DNA from: Argopecten irradians
Taxonomy: Eukaryota; Mollusca; Bivalvia; Pectinida; Pectinidae
Direction of reading: 5' to 3'
Assembly (NCBI RefSeq): GCF_041381155.1
Contig: NC_091135.1
Coordinates: forward strand, 68,165,067 to 68,229,066
DNA: 64,000 nt
Part shown: one piece after another, positions 9,358 through 22,000 of the stretch
How positions within the stretch are numbered: position 1 is the stretch's first letter
Layout of the letters: each line of letters starts with the position of its first letter
The notes under the pieces: model-generated
The model's database searches: none
Told to the model about the DNA's origin: nothing
The model's input: the letters and a program-made list of their open reading frames with translations, nothing else
Translations under genes and position numbers: made by a program

Positions 9358-11549
9358 ATGGCTGAAGAGAAGGCCTGCGGTCGATACGGCGAGGTTAAAA
9401 TCTTTATATATGTCCTCGTCGTTATTTTTGGCATTGCATCATGGTTAGCTGTCAATGGATTATGGGTAGAACTACCTATTATGATTCCTCATTTACCCGA
9501 AGGCTGGAACCTACCATCATATCTAACTATAATTTGCCAACTAGCAAACATAGGACCTGTTTTTCTTACAGTTTGGTATGTGTGTTTCAAATCTCCAGTT
9601 CCCGAAAAGTCCATTGTATACCTCATTTTATGTATAGGAGCAGCCGTTTGCCTTCTTCTGGCATTCTTCTGGAAAAGTACGTCGTATATTGCGGATGCGA
9701 TGCACAGTACGGGTTTGCTAATATTGCAGTTCTTCCTTGCTACTGTCGACTGTACATCGTCTGTCTTGTTTCTTCCCTTCATGTCGCTGTTTAAACCCCA
9801 GTACATATCCGCTCTATATATTGGAGAAGGACTCAGCGGCCTCATACCGAGTCTTGTTGCTCTAGGACAAGGTGTTGGACAGATGATCTGTCAAAACATA
9901 TCGGTGGTAAACACAACTACAAATATATCTCATTATGATATACAGCCGCGGTATGAAGATCCTTCCTTCCCTGTGGAGCATTTCTTTTACTTCCTGTTTG
10001 CTATGGTCGTGATGAGTGCGCTAGCCTTCACTTTGCTGAATTATCTACCATACTGTAAAAGAGAACATCTAAGTATAAGTCAGGAAACAAAAGAAGACGA
10101 AACCTTTATCACTAGTTATAACTTAAACAGCGAATTTTCCCGTAACTACACTACCTTTCACGATACATTTCATAATCCATCTATTGGAGACAGTTCTTCA
10201 CAAGAACTGGTACCCAAAGACAAAAGAAAACGTGTAATTGATATATATTCTGAAAGTGTGAATCAGGCGCCCCCTTTAGAACCTGAGATTGGCCGAGGGA
10301 CGTATGTCTTCCTCCTACTTCTGGTAGGCTGGATAAACGCTTTAATTAACGGGATACTCCCTTCCATACAAACATACTCGTGTCTTCCATACGGAAACAA
10401 CGCTTACCACCTCGTAGCCACTCTATCCAGCATCATCAATCCTGTCGCCTGTTTGGGAGTATTCATGTTGCCAGCGTCTTCAAGCCTCGTTATAGGTTGT
10501 CTCGTGGTTCTAGGATCCTCCTTGGCAGCGTTCATCATGTTAGCAGCTGTTCAGAGTCCCACTCCTGTGTTGTATGACAATGAGACGGGACCTGGTGTAA
10601 TGGTAAGGATTTGTATTATATCTTTTATGTGTTCAGATCATATGAACAAAATATGTTATCATTTAAAACCTCTCCCTTGACCATTTACGAATCCTCACAC
10701 AGAGGAAGACTAAAAGCTCATCCCACCTTAAAGGCAGTCTAGACATTACTTGGGAGGGTACAAATTCTGATATATGTAATTTTATTCTTAAAGATGCTCC
10801 GCCGCCGACAGAGCATAAATAATATTAATCATTTGAACAATAATTGGTGTTTAATGGTGTATATATATGCCTAATTAACACAAACAATAACATAAAATAA
10901 CTTCTCTCTCCTTTGGTGCATGCGCAATCAGTACTTCATTCCATATAGGATATAGTGCCACGGATTTTTTTCGGGATGCAATTAATTGCTTTTCATATTT
11001 ATAACTTGAAGTAAAATTAGAAGCTCGACCTTTTCAATGGTGATACTTAAGTAAAGTAAGTAACTTTTGTAATTGAAGAAAAATACTAAATCGTCTGCTC
11101 CCTTTTTTGATCATGAAAAAATACCATTTGTCAGCTGTGGAGCATCTTTAAATGTGATATCCTATTTGATGATATTGAAACACTGAATAAAAACAAACAA
11201 TGATAACTTAATGCAAAATAATTTAATAAGCATTATGATATATTTTCACTAAGGAGACATTGTATTGTTCCAGTGACATCGATGTTGTTGTGTTTTTGTT
11301 TCCAGTCAATTTATGTTTTCTCTTATCACTCAATTTGTTTAACTTTTAAAGGTGGCAGCCTGGATTCTGTTGGTATTGCTTATGACTTTCTCAAAAGTGT
11401 CCATAGCAACGCTCTTCAGAAGAGAAGGTAGAAAAGCATTGTTTTGGTGCGGAGTGGTGACGCAGGTTGGATCAACAGTGGGTGCCATATTAACATATAT
11501 ACTTGTGAATGAGACTGACATATTCCAGAGCGCGCCAGAATGTCCTTGA
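9358..11549 (+). CDS. SLC52A3: Riboflavin transporter, SLC52A family (two coding exons)
   Basis: Join of 9358-10602 and 11352-11549, giving 480 aa (human SLC52A1-3 are about 445-470). The product moves vitamin B2 across the plasma membrane. Family signatures are plain: GLWVELP (34-40), LPEGWNLPSYL (46-56), QLANIGP (61-67), VDCTSSVLFLPFMS (130-143), GEGLSGLIPSLVALGQG (156-172), NGILPSIQTYSCLPYG (331-346) and AYHLVATLS (349-357). About eleven membrane segments are visible, nine in exon 1. A hydrophilic loop spans about 231-312, and sequons N180, N185 and N189 lie in the preceding loop. The ATG at 9358 fits the family's N-terminus. Exon 1 ends ATG/gtaagg and exon 2 starts after ttttaaag, phase 0. 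Without splicing, exon 1 would run on 25 non-homologous residues to a stop. SLC52A3-like is the usual label; exact orthology to member 1, 2 or 3 cannot be set here. Confidence 0.95.
10788..11151. mobile_element. MITE-like element with TTAA ends, in the transporter intron (family 1, copy 1)
   Basis: Terminal inverted repeats AGATGCTCC (10792-10800) and GGAGCATCT (11139-11147) are flanked by TTAA on both sides (10788-10791, 11148-11151), the target duplication typical of piggyBac-type elements. The interior is non-coding. It is homologous, in inverse orientation, to parts of 18143-19036 (for example the tracts around gagcttctaattttacttca and cctatatggaatg). Confidence 0.75.
11352..11549 (+). 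CDS. SLC52A3: Terminal coding exon of the riboflavin transporter
   Basis: Encodes residues 416-480 starting VAAWILLVLLMTFSKVS and ending SAPECP. It supplies the last two membrane helices. The block REGRKALFWCGVVTQVGS matches the conserved SLC52 segment before the final helix. A 749-nt intron (10603-11351) carrying a MITE-like element precedes it. Confidence 0.93.
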   Translation: MAAWILLVLLMTFSKVSIATLFRREGRKALFWCGVVTQVGSTVGAILTYILVNETDIFQSAPECP

Positions 11550-11565
11550 TATAGGTTCATTCGGA

Positions 11566-11571
11566 AATAAA
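11566..11571 (+). terminator. Polyadenylation signal of the riboflavin transporter
   Basis: AATAAA lies 17 nt after the stop codon. A second AATAAA at 11692-11697 is an alternative and would give a longer 3' UTR. Confidence 0.5.
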
Positions 11572-11699
11572 ATTGTTTACTTTTATTTGCTACACTCGAA
11601 CATTTGATCTTAGACTAAACTTGTTATTGTGGAATGTTGTTATAGAAATGGAACGTAGATAAATCACTGATATCAACACTGAAGTGTTTGTAATAAAGA

Positions 11700-13020
11700 T
11701 ATAGCATACACTGTATGCATGCTGTATTTTATCTGAATTTCCTGTTTAACACAACAATGGGTGTCGGCTGTCTTCATGCAGTTGTGTGTTTTGTTTTACG
11801 ACATTGTGCTTGATAGTATGACTTATTTTTGGTATTTGTATATATGATGGTATGAAATATATAAATGTTGAAAGAAACAAAATCTAGGATAAAAGAAATT
11901 GTTCTCTGCAAGATATTTAATTCAAGTAAGAACAACGTTGATCGATAATAAAAGACAGTCAAAATCGTATTAATACTTTTTGGTGACATAATCTAATCCT
12001 AAACGTACACGGTTTAAAATATCATTAATCTTTGAGAATTACATAATGTTGCACATAAAGTGGTAATGTGAAGTTAAGGGGGTCAGACGTCACATTATCG
12101 AACAATACCTAACAGGATAAAAGGACTTGTAATAATTCCAGCTAATTTATTTCATACCTACGGTGACCTTGAGTAACCAAGGTCATGGATGCGCATTACC
12201 CCTAATATACAACTGTTTTTCAAACACAAAATTCATGTTTATGTGAACGACATTTAATGTGTCTATTTTTATGTTTGTATCTTTGTAGGTCTGATCGTGT
12301 TTCTAGTATCCATTTTGACTTAGAAGTACGGGGTTGTATGTATGTAGTATCGTTTGTTTTAATGCTCGTCATCACTTTTCTTCCAGGCTCATATTTATCT
12401 TTATGACGTCAGATAATGGTTAATAATTTGTAGTGTTTATCAGGTCAAGTAAAATATATCTGCAAGTGTATTATTGACAATGAAGAAATAGGTTTCACGA
12501 AATGTTTGATTATCAACAAAAACCATAAATGAAAACAAATCTTTACGCTTAGAATGAATACCTTCAACCAGTTAAATGCCTAAATGCCCCTCACAGGAAC
12601 GTTATCTAACTGGGAATTTAATATAATAGTATTGCGAAATATTGACCCATTAAATCTGTATTCGAGAATGTGATCATCCGTGACCGATTTACGCCCGTTA
12701 AAGTAGTCTTACTCAATAGCTTAATGCAGTTTACGTGGTGTTTTTACAGTTAGAAGAAAAGGGGACTTTCTTTTCTCATCCTATTGTAAATATGTTTGGA
12801 ATATAATTTTAAACAAATCGTCACTAAATAAATGTTTATATTGTTTTGTTTGACAAAGAAAGAACATTGCTAAATAGACATGATAATCGGATACATTTTT
12901 CATTTAGAAGAATAAAGCCGGGGTTAATATTAAAACAATGGAATGTTTTAAAATTATCTATTGTTGTGACATTTTTCTACAATGGACTTTAGATTTAACT
13001 AGTGATGTCAAATAATTATT
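11700..13020. other. 3' flank of the transporter, no gene seen
   Basis: AT-rich intergenic DNA with one TGACGTCA at 12404-12411. No credible open frame or repeat. Confidence 0.35.
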
Positions 13021-13250
13021 TAACTTTAAAATAATAGATGGATTTTGATACCGAAATTGATTTAGAAACTTTTAATGATAGATGGATTTTAATATGGAAA
13101 TTTCTTTATAAACTTTAAAATAATATGTGGATTTTGATACCGATATTGCTTTATAAAGTTTAAGATAATATATGGATTTTGATACCGACATTGCTTTATA
13201 AAGTTTAAGATAATATATGGATTTTGATACCGACATTGCTTTTTCAAACA
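13021..13250. repeat. 45-bp tandem repeat, about five copies
   Basis: A unit containing ataatatatggattttgata recurs with a period of about 45 bp. The leftmost two copies are degenerate and the last two nearly identical. Confidence 0.85.
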
Positions 13251-13264
13251 TTAAAAAGTATTTT

Positions 13265-13303
13265 GTAGGTAGGTTGGTAGGTATGTAGGTAGGTCGATAG
13301 GAA
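13265..13303. repeat. TAGG-type microsatellite, imperfect
   Basis: Interrupted run of taggt/tagg units directly after the 45-bp array. Confidence 0.7.
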
Positions 13304-14321
13304 GTTAAGTATCCATCAATGTATTTTGAAGGACGAAAACAGTAGTTGTATATTACATATGTTTACCCTATACGAATGACAAAGCATAAAACATTTTCCG
13401 TTTGAATGAGTGTAAAACCTAGGAGTATTCATGCATGGAACTGACTTTCTCTACAGGGGAACTGATAGTCACTGTACACGTACGTATACATGTACCTCCA
13501 AAGTACGGAGAGTTACGCTGATGTTTAAACTGTGTTCATAACATATCTACACTGACCGACTTTTTCGCGAGTAGATTATACCACAACATAATCCAGGTCT
13601 ATAGATCCTCTTGTAAATAAAGAAGTGTAACGACTTGGTAATTATTTGTGAAATCCACCGACCAAACAAGTTTCATTATGCATAAACTACGCTTAACCCC
13701 AATAGCTTATACACCGTCCCAGCAAAATTATCTGAAGCGCAATAATATGACACCGATCCTAAAATAACATTCAACGCAAAATTATCGATACAAAAATATA
13801 AAGAACTAAACTCTTATGTTATGTTTGTGTTCTATCTGTACAAAGGACAAACCCTGTAAGTAATTTTCTAAGTTTTAATAAGTAGTTAATGTCAATGTAT
13901 TACAGTGTAAATGTAAATCGATCAATGCAAATCGCTGTTTGCGTATACACAAAATGTATGGTTTGATAAAATTAGCATCCTGCCTTACATTTGTATGTCA
14001 CAATGCATCATTGATAAAATCAGTTTATAAACAAAATCACTAATGTATGATATTTGTCGCGCATTTCATGATAATTATGAATGTTATTAAAACTATAATT
14101 ACTTGTATGCCTATATTATTACCATTAATTAGTATTTCGCATTAGAAATTTGCATATAAATAAAACAACTTAATTAACGCTATACTTAATAAGTGTTAGA
14201 GGTATTATGAATTAATTCATCTAAAAGGTCAGGCATTATCAAAAATGAACAATTATCAATATTATCATCAAGTCAATAAAGTCATTAAAATAGCACATTT
14301 TTTGGAAGTGATAAAATATAT
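13304..14321. other. 3' flank of alpha-kinase gene 2, no gene seen
   Basis: AT-rich DNA with no coding signal or recognisable repeat. Confidence 0.35.
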
Positions 14322-15254
14322 TTATCCACATTGCAGAGAACTAACTGCATCACTTCCGGTCATTGACTGTTGTCGGCAATGTTCCGGAAGAACAACAACA
14401 GAGTTATCTCCCAACCGAAATCGGTGACAGTGGTTTCCACAAACGAGCTGAATCACTGACTTGTATGACGGCGGTGGAGTTGCTGATCCTGCGTTCTGAT
14501 TGTTTAACATCATGTTTGTTATTCTCCCAAGGTCAAGAGCCGGTGGGGAAGAGAGTGGGTGTCTCCAGTTAGCCCCACAACGACTATTACAGGCATGTCC
14601 GAGAAAGAACTTGAAAACAGCTTCCTGGCCGCGGTCGTCCGGTCCGAGAGTACCGCCCTTCGTGTGAATTCTTGGAGCAGTTAACTGGAACTTGTCATTT
14701 TTCCAGGCGCCTTTTAATCCAGTGATTATCATCTTACCATGTGATTCATGGTAGCTGTAATGACAGAATGCCTCTAATATCTCAGGACATTCCTCTTCTA
14801 TGGTGCCATCGTCATTGATGAATGTTCGAAAACATCCATCAATATAATTTTCGAATATAGTCAATTCGTTTTTCCTTAACTTCCGGTGTTGTCCGTTTGA
14901 CATCTTGAACTGTTTATTGAATGTCGACACAGTTTCTATTGTACTCCGAAAACACTTGGGGAAGGTAATGCTTTTATAGTCTTCAGCGAACACCTCCCCA
15001 ATGGCCACACTCTTGATGTATGTTGATGCCCTCAGGTCCCACACACCGTTTGTTTTATCGTTGTTATTGCGATAAACTTTAACAGCTGCTTTTATTGGAT
15101 CTGCTCCGATTGGATTAACCAATGACATCAGACCTTTGAATATAACCATGGTTTCTCCGGAAGCTTTTGGTGAACAACTGAAGTTTGCAAACCGTTCATC
15201 TGTTGACGCTTTTGCGGAGTACGTCTCATTGTTCAGTGTGATAAAACTCGCCAT
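14322..15254 (-). CDS. Alpha-kinase domain protein 2 (probable pseudokinase) with PPSY tail
   Basis: 310 aa from the ATG at 15254. I prefer this start because a minus-strand splice acceptor (ttctacttggcag) ends at 15277, 22 nt upstream. The in-frame extension beyond it to 15353 looks intronic. Kinase-domain features: KASGETMVIFKG (30-41), Lys59 in AVKV, Glu135, His165 in CHYSYH, a glycine-rich segment near 201-209, and the zinc site H220-x-C222-x3-C226. As in gene 1, D-L-Q-G is G-L-K-G (179-182) and T-D-P is T-A-P (192-194), so both family aspartates are missing. The tail carries PPPSY (260-264), a PPxY WW ligand, then about 46 residues without a motif I recognise. It is most like gene 1 in the C-lobe. 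Function unknown; a scaffold or regulator is the likeliest role. Confidence 0.85.
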   Translation of the reverse strand: MASFITLNNETYSAKASTDERFANFSCSPKASGETMVIFKGLMSLVNPIGADPIKAAVKVYRNNNDKTNGVWDLRASTYIKSVAIGEVFAEDYKSITFPKCFRSTIETVSTFNKQFKMSNGQHRKLRKNELTIFENYIDGCFRTFINDDGTIEEECPEILEAFCHYSYHESHGKMIITGLKGAWKNDKFQLTAPRIHTKGGTLGPDDRGQEAVFKFFLGHACNSRCGANWRHPLSSPPALDLGRITNMMLNNQNAGSATPPPSYKSVIQLVCGNHCHRFRLGDNSVVVLPEHCRQQSMTGSDAVSSLQCG

Positions 15255-15276
15255 TCTGTTGGTGTCAACTTTCAGT

Positions 15277-16314
15277 CTGCCAAGTAGAAATATATATAAA
15301 AGATAAGCGAATTCGTAAATAGTACATCCTAAATTGATATTATAATCAATCACGCTGGAGCATTAATTTCTTTTCATTGCCCCTTTGTAGGCAAAACCGT
15401 CCATAACATATTGACATGGCTGCTTTTCTCTCATAAGCTTTATATTCTAAAGCACTATCTGACCAAATTTGAAACTTTAACCCTTTATATCTCGTCCACA
15501 CTAACCCATCCATCTATCCTATACTCATCTCTATAGTCACTCACCTGGTACTATCACATTTAAGAGTTTTTATGAAATACGATATGTTCCCATGTCCTCT
15601 ATGTGGGCCTGTCAGGACACTGCCCTGACCAATTCTACCCCTATACCCGGTCAACACCCGCTTTATACCCAATGTAACGATCGTAACAACATTATGTCAT
15701 GGCTATAGAGGCGTGTTATATAAGTATTAAGTCGTTCAAACATTGCTGATGGTATTATAGGTAGGTATTGTAATCCATGTGTATGGTGGGGTATGGCGGG
15801 GTGTAGTACATATATTGTCAGGTAAAGATCGACACAGATGTTCAAGTCCACAAATATACACATTCATGACAGTAGGGGTTTCTAAATTCATGATAAATAT
15901 CCCATTCTCCTACTATAACACAAAAAGTACACACGTACTTAGAATTGGTATCGTATTTTGTCTTCTTTAAAGAGAAAAGTTGATTACTTTTTATTATCAT
16001 GTGCGTATTATTTAAATTAGGATACCATCGATTTTATATAAACATATATAATACAACTGAATTCTCTGTGTTAATGTGCGGGAATTTAGCTTACCTTAAA
16101 ATTAATAATTTAAAAAAAATCTTTTCTTCTTGCTTGGGTGTTTTAGTTTCGCTTGTGATTCACGTATAAACGACTCTCGTTTACTTAACAAGAGCTTATA
16201 TACTAGTGATAATTCTAAAAATAGCACATGGAAACCACCACCCGGTGTCTGTATATTTACTACAACAAACTCGAGTATTTCGAAATGCGCCTCGACACGT
16301 CAAAGCTTACTTAC
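15277..16314 (-). other. Probable 5' UTR intron of alpha-kinase gene 2
   Basis: Bounded on the minus strand by a GTAAGTAAG donor (16314 and below) and the acceptor ending at 15277. No open frame of interest inside. Confidence 0.35.
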
Positions 16315-16420
16315 CATTTATCACGTTGTGACCGGTATAAACATAATGATCTGTGATAGCTACACTACGTGCTATCAGTCACCACGATCTTGCTGCGGTT
16401 CCGGCTGAATAGTTACAGCA
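16315..16420 (-). other. Candidate non-coding first exon of alpha-kinase gene 2
   Basis: The minus-strand sequence ending ACGTGATAAATG at 16315 is followed by GTAAGTAAG, a very strong donor about 1.04 kb upstream of the acceptor at 15277. The 5' boundary is not visible. Inference. Confidence 0.3.
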
Positions 16421-16693
16421 TGGTGCGGATCAACTTTAAGAAGCTGTGGCCAGTACATTGTATGATGATCTCGCTGGGTGAACCACATACCAATAATACT
16501 AACAAATCTGCTAGTAGTGTTTACATTTCATAGATATAGATATCCTGGAGTATAGGCTGTTTACTTTCTAAATGTACATCAAGTGTCAGTGTTCTCTCTA
16601 AAATAAAGCCAAGGTCATGCTTATAGCACAAGTGTTACTTATCTCGTAATATATTTCAACATTATTCTTCATTTCTAATAAATGCTATTTTCT

Positions 16694-17067
16694 GATTGTG
16701 AAACATCTCAATATTTCTTTTGATTGTCAAACATCTCTTTATTTCTTTTGATTGTCAAACATCTCTATATTTCTTTTGATTGTCAAACATCTCTATATTT
16801 CTTTTGATTGTCAAACATCACTATAAATTTTTGATTATCAAACATCTCTATATTTCTTTTGATTGTCAAACATCTCAATATTTCTTTTGATTGTCAAACA
16901 TCTCTTTATTTCTTTTGATTGTCAAACATCTCTATATTTCTTTTGATTGTCAAATATCTCTGTATTTTTTTTGATTGTCAAACATCTCTATATTTCTTTT
17001 GATTGTCAAACATCTCTTTATTTTTTTTTTGATTGTCAAACATCTCTATATTTCTTTTGATTGTCAA
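16694..17067. repeat. 28-bp minisatellite, about 13 copies
   Basis: A unit beginning gattgtcaaacatctct is repeated with a few substitutions (aatat/tttat/tatat variants) and one expanded T run near 17021-17030. Confidence 0.92.
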
Positions 17068-17248
17068 TCAACGATAACATATTTCCATTAAGCTAATAAC
17101 ACAAACACTATTTCAGTCTAACACTTATTTCACAATACTCTGTGCATTTCAGTGTTTATCGTTTTTAATGTATGACTCGATAATTCTATTTAAAGGCTAC
17201 AGTATAGTCATCAAAACAACAAGGAATCATGTTTATAGTCTCACCGAA

Positions 17249-17356
17249 ATGTGACAAAAATAGACATTTCACAATTTCACAATTTGTCACAATTTGTCCA
17301 AAGACAATGTGACAAAAATAGACATTTCACAATTTCACAATTTGTCCAAAGACAAT
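17249..17356. repeat. Direct duplication of about 50-59 bp
   Basis: Two copies of a block that starts gtgacaaaaatagacatttc and ends caaagacaatg. The first has an extra acaatttgtc insertion. Confidence 0.8.
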
Positions 17357-17797
17357 GAGGATTCCATCAGCTTTTAAAATAATAAAGACACGTTTAATGT
17401 TTAACAGGATTCTAATGGGCGTGTATGAAAAATGTAAACTTCATGACGCAGTAGAGATTAGCATTTCGTGTTTGAGTAAATTGAAGTTACTGTTAGCCTT
17501 AAAAGTATATTATGCATGCTAAATATGTCACAAGATAAAAGTTTTCGTCAACTAATGTGATCACTGATGTTGTCAAGATCGTAAAGCTTATGAACAACAA
17601 ATATAAATATCTTAACCGTGTTGCTATCCTATACTGCGGTATGCTACTACATCATTACATTTCTACTAGTCGGGTAGACTGCTGCTATATCAATATATGG
17701 CTTTTTAAACACATTTGTGCTCCATGATTTGTAATTATCCATGGAAACATACACACTAAATAGCAACTAAGTGACAAAGTATTACTCTTTTTAAAGT

Positions 17798-18142
17798 TTA
17801 AAGTGAACAGTCGGGCAAGGATGGCTAAAGTCGGTAAAAATGGTGTGAATGTATCCAGTATAATTTCTTATGAAATAGAAAAATAAAATCTCTCGCCAAA
17901 ATCTGTCTGCGTACGAAGAAATTAATTTAAAATATGGGAATTCTAAAGCGTCCTCCCGGCTCACTATGTCCGTGGTTACATTTCCGAGCAGCCTCGTTTT
18001 CAATGCTTTCAACTTTTCTTTACTTTAATGGTCAGAACTGGGAAACTAAGCATAACTTGACCGTCGTATTAATAAGTGCGAATTTTTGGAAGGCCAATGA
18101 ACGCATTTAGACTGGTTTTCTTTGCCCGACTATTCACTTTAA
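17798..18142. mobile_element. MITE-like element with TTAA ends (family 2)
   Basis: Terminal repeats AGTGAACAGTCGGGCAA (from 17802) and its near-perfect inverse TTGCCCGACTATTCACT (to 18138) are flanked by TTAA at 17798-17801 and 18139-18142. The 337-bp interior has no transposase; the 73-codon frame inside is incidental. Confidence 0.75.
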
Positions 18143-19040
18143 AGATTTCTCTATCAAAAACAGGAGCAAGCGATTTAGTATTTTAAGTTACCCTCTTTAC
18201 ACACCACCATTGAAATGTTTGAGCTTCTAATTTACTTCAAGAAGAAAATATTAAAAATAATTAATTGCGTCCCTGAAAAATACGTGGCTCTGTGTCCTAT
18301 ATGGAATGTAGTACTGATTGCGCAAGCACCATATTGTTCAAATGATTCGGTAGCAGAAAACAGTAGATTTGGACAATCTATGAAAATAAGGCGCATGCCT
18401 TAGAAATATAGATATAGTCATTTAACTGTAAAAAATTACCTGTACAAAAGTATATATATAATTAATCAGCATAACTTTTGCAATTACAATTTGATATTTT
18501 GATACAGATTTGGCCATATTCTGCGCTTATTCATGCATGTGAATACAATAGTAACAACAAAAAAATACCTGAAAAGTTGTAAAATATCATGATTTTAGCC
18601 CAAAATTGCAGAAAATTGTACACAATTTTTTTCTTAAGACCTGTCTTAATTGACTACTTCTATCACAATGGCAAAATAAGCAAATTTATTTCATGGGTCG
18701 ATAGTGTGGATTTTTCAATATTTTTGCCTAAACCCGCGCCATGGATTTTCCTTCAAGTAAAGCTAGATCAAGCCGATCAAGACGCATTTCCGGAGGAGCC
18801 AAGAATTGTAATCTCTAACCCATTTTTGTTATGTTAACTTTTTGAAAAGAATTGAAACTTAAATCAAACCCTCCATATTGGATGTACCAATTTCAGAATA
18901 TATTTGATTTTTAATTTTTTTATGCATGGCTCAAAACAGGGGCTCCCCACTTAATAAAAATATAGACGGGGCCAGGCTGTTCTTCCCGGGTGTGCTACCT
19001 TAGTCTAATTTATTCTCTATCGGCGGTGGATCATCTTTAA
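18139..19040. mobile_element. MITE-like element (family 1, copy 2) with a nested insertion
   Basis: Right end ATCATCT followed by TTAA (19037-19040) and left end AGAT after TTAA (18139-18142) match family 1 copy 1 (10788-11151) in inverse orientation. Matching tracts cover about 18165-18345 and 19005-19036. The 650 bp between has no counterpart in copy 1 and looks like a second insertion. Its left TTAA is shared with the neighbouring family 2 element. Confidence 0.6.
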
Positions 19041-22000
19041 GTAACAGGAAAAGAAATGTTTCGGACAAAAATCTTTTTATAATGTAATATTCAGAAGTGT
19101 TTATTAAGCTTCTGAATCAAATTAAACATAAAGTGACATTAAACTGCAATAGTATACCAATTACAACCAAATAAAGTATTTAAAATACCCAGAATGACAG
19201 AAGAATCAGTTTAGTTGTGAACACAGTTATGTCCCTTAGTATAAATTTGCAATATCATGGTACGAAGTCCTTGTTTTAATTGCTGGAACATATCTACAAC
19301 ACCTGCGATAGAAGCCTAAAACTGAAACATAATGGGGTGAGGTCGCTATCTCGGACGGGAGGGTGACAACGGAAGGCTTATAAAGGGGACCTTAACACTA
19401 TTACACTAATCCGTTCGATGGTTTACTATTATCACTTAAGTATTTGCACAATATATTACCATTTATTGTATGATGATTCGACACGAGTAGCATTCAATGG
19501 TTCTTCCGCGTATCACAACCTTAATAAAATTACTGAGCCAGATATATCATCACAATGTAGGACCCCAAAAAACATTAAGGGCAGATCCCAGTCCGATACT
19601 ATGTTGTAAACTAAATCACTTTGATTAATATCAGTTCTAGAAAGAAACCTTTCTAATTTAAGTATTAAGAACAAAATGGGTCCTAATATACCTGTTACAA
19701 TAATAGCTATGTCCTTTTTACTTACCATCACTACACGATTATCTGACACGACTTTGAAAATCAAAATAGGATATGAGGACTACCTTGTACTGTATTATAA
19801 TCCGTAAAATACTACTACTATATATGTTGAAAAATCAAGACAGACGAAACACAAACTTAACAAATCTTAAAGTATTAAATATATCGATAATTCATTTACA
19901 TATTTAAATGAAGCGTAGATGGTCAGGTTTTTTTTTTTTTTTTTTTTTTTCTTTTGGGGCGGAGTTATGCCTGTATGAAAGATGAAAATTACAATGTCAA
20001 GGGTCAAGTATGAGAAAGAAATACTCTTACAGAACAGAGATAATTTAACCTCAGAGTCACAACATACGGTAAAACGACACTTCGTGATCCTCGGGTATCC
20101 TTCATACATAGATAGGGGAGAGTATTGAAAAAAATAAGTTATATTGTTAATGCATGCCTTTATTACAATGCATGTACTAAGTTAAATTTCAAAATCTTTC
20201 TGAAATATCAATTACAGCTAACTGTACTGGGGCGGTTGTGTTTGTTAAGCGATACTATTTTTGTGATTGTTGGTAAATAGCATGGAAGTGTTGAATTTAT
20301 CGATTATCATGTTTTAAATGTTATCTCTTAAAGACCATCTACCATTTCGAAACGACGTTTAATTTTTAAAACCTAAAACGAGATTGATAATTTTGTAAAT
20401 TTACAAAGGTTGTTAGCTTACATGTAATACTACACTTATCATCACTTTCTGAACAATTTATTTAAAATGAAATAAATGTTATATCCATAACGCGAGTCGT
20501 CTGATGTGTCCTGATGTCGACCTAATGACCGGACGTTAGTTGACTATCGCTACGCCAGACGGTAAAATGGCGAAATGAATCTTCACTGTTAACATGGATT
20601 ACACCGGAAATTTGCATTTGTTTGGTATCGTAACCTCATTATAGGCCATCGATATAAATTTTATTATATTATTATTATTTAAAAAAAATGTTTTGTTTCA
20701 GAAAGTTAGTGGGCCTTTAAAAAGATGTGCAGATTGCTTTAATACTTTACGATCTATATACACTTTAGTATTATTTGAACTTCATTAATCTGTTAATAAT
20801 TATATATCTAATTCCAATATTTAAACTTTACCAAATAAACCATTGAAGTACTAATATCGTTTAATTTCCGTTAATCTGCCTAACGGTTACAAGATAAACA
20901 GATATTTACAATAAACAATTTATCTTAACTACTTCATGATTATGTTCCATCTAACCGACAAAAACGAAACAACGGAATCACAAACCTTCAAAATCAAAGC
21001 GCTTTTGATAAAAAAACTTGGCAATAAACATTTGTTGAAAAGAGACTGAAGGAAGAAGCAAAGACAAAAATACGAAGAGGAACAAGGATAATTTTGCTTT
21101 CCGTTTGTGGACTAACATGGAACAGACGGATCGTCCATCTAGCGAATGGATTGGGCTTTTTACCTGTAATGAAGCAATTTCGACTAATGTTCAAAAAAAA
21201 TACTTCTCGAGCGATGACATGTTTCATATGGACATTGTGTATATATTTCAAATTACCTATTGGTTGTTGAGGTATTCTTTATATATCGCAGTTTTGAAAA
21301 AGTAACCAACTGTAGGCAATTAAGAGAAAAATGTGGATTGCTTAAATTGTAATTATGGGCAGAGTTTTTCTCAAACAATATTTTTCTGTGAAGTGATTAT
21401 TTGTATTAGCCTAGAGCGAAATAGATACATTTAATTTTAATTACAATTGACCGATAAGAAATATGGTGTTTACAATTGTACTAAGCGTTAGGATAATATA
21501 TAGTCAATTCTTTCACGTAAAGAAATCCTAGATTTAAGGGAATTGTGAAATTTTGTGATACTGTGGCAATATCTTACTTAAAACTTTGTTATCTATAACA
21601 GTAATTCTATCAGTGTTGCATTTTGTTTTCAAATAGATTAGGTTTGGTGTAGTGTAAACGTACATGCATAGTGACTGTATTTTTGGATCAGGTCAAGTTG
21701 CCAGGGGGGTATAAATAAAACAAATATATATAGATATTTACTCATAATGCAAACACGGGTTTTCCACTTTCATATTGTCAATAAAAACATATTCTATTGT
21801 GTATGCTTCGGCATGGATACAGGTACACGTATGTTTGCAAGCACGAGGTGAAGCTACGCACTGTCTGGCGATCTGCCAACTATTTGATAAGTGATTCCAG
21901 GAAGAAATGTAAAATACATGAGTATACAAGCATGTCACTTTCTTAGAAAAATGTCTGTACTTAGAAATAAATATGAATATTGCCTCAAAAAAACTCGTAT

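Noticed and set aside
9441-9845. Frames of 117-118 codons overlapping the transporter
   Set aside because: Shadow frames of the SLC52A exon on the same and opposite strands.
10603-10680. Read-through end of transporter exon 1
   Set aside because: The 25 residues after the GTAAGG donor do not match SLC52A, whereas the exon at 11352 does.
15255-15353. N-terminal extension of alpha-kinase gene 2
   Set aside because: The extension crosses a good splice acceptor and is AT-rich and hydrophobic, unlike the paralogues; the ATG at 15254 is preferred.
16694-17067. CRISPR-like array (28-bp repeats)
   Set aside because: Head-to-tail repeats without unique spacers.
17791-18012. 73-codon minus-strand frame
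   Set aside because: Falls inside a MITE-like element, starting at its terminal repeat.
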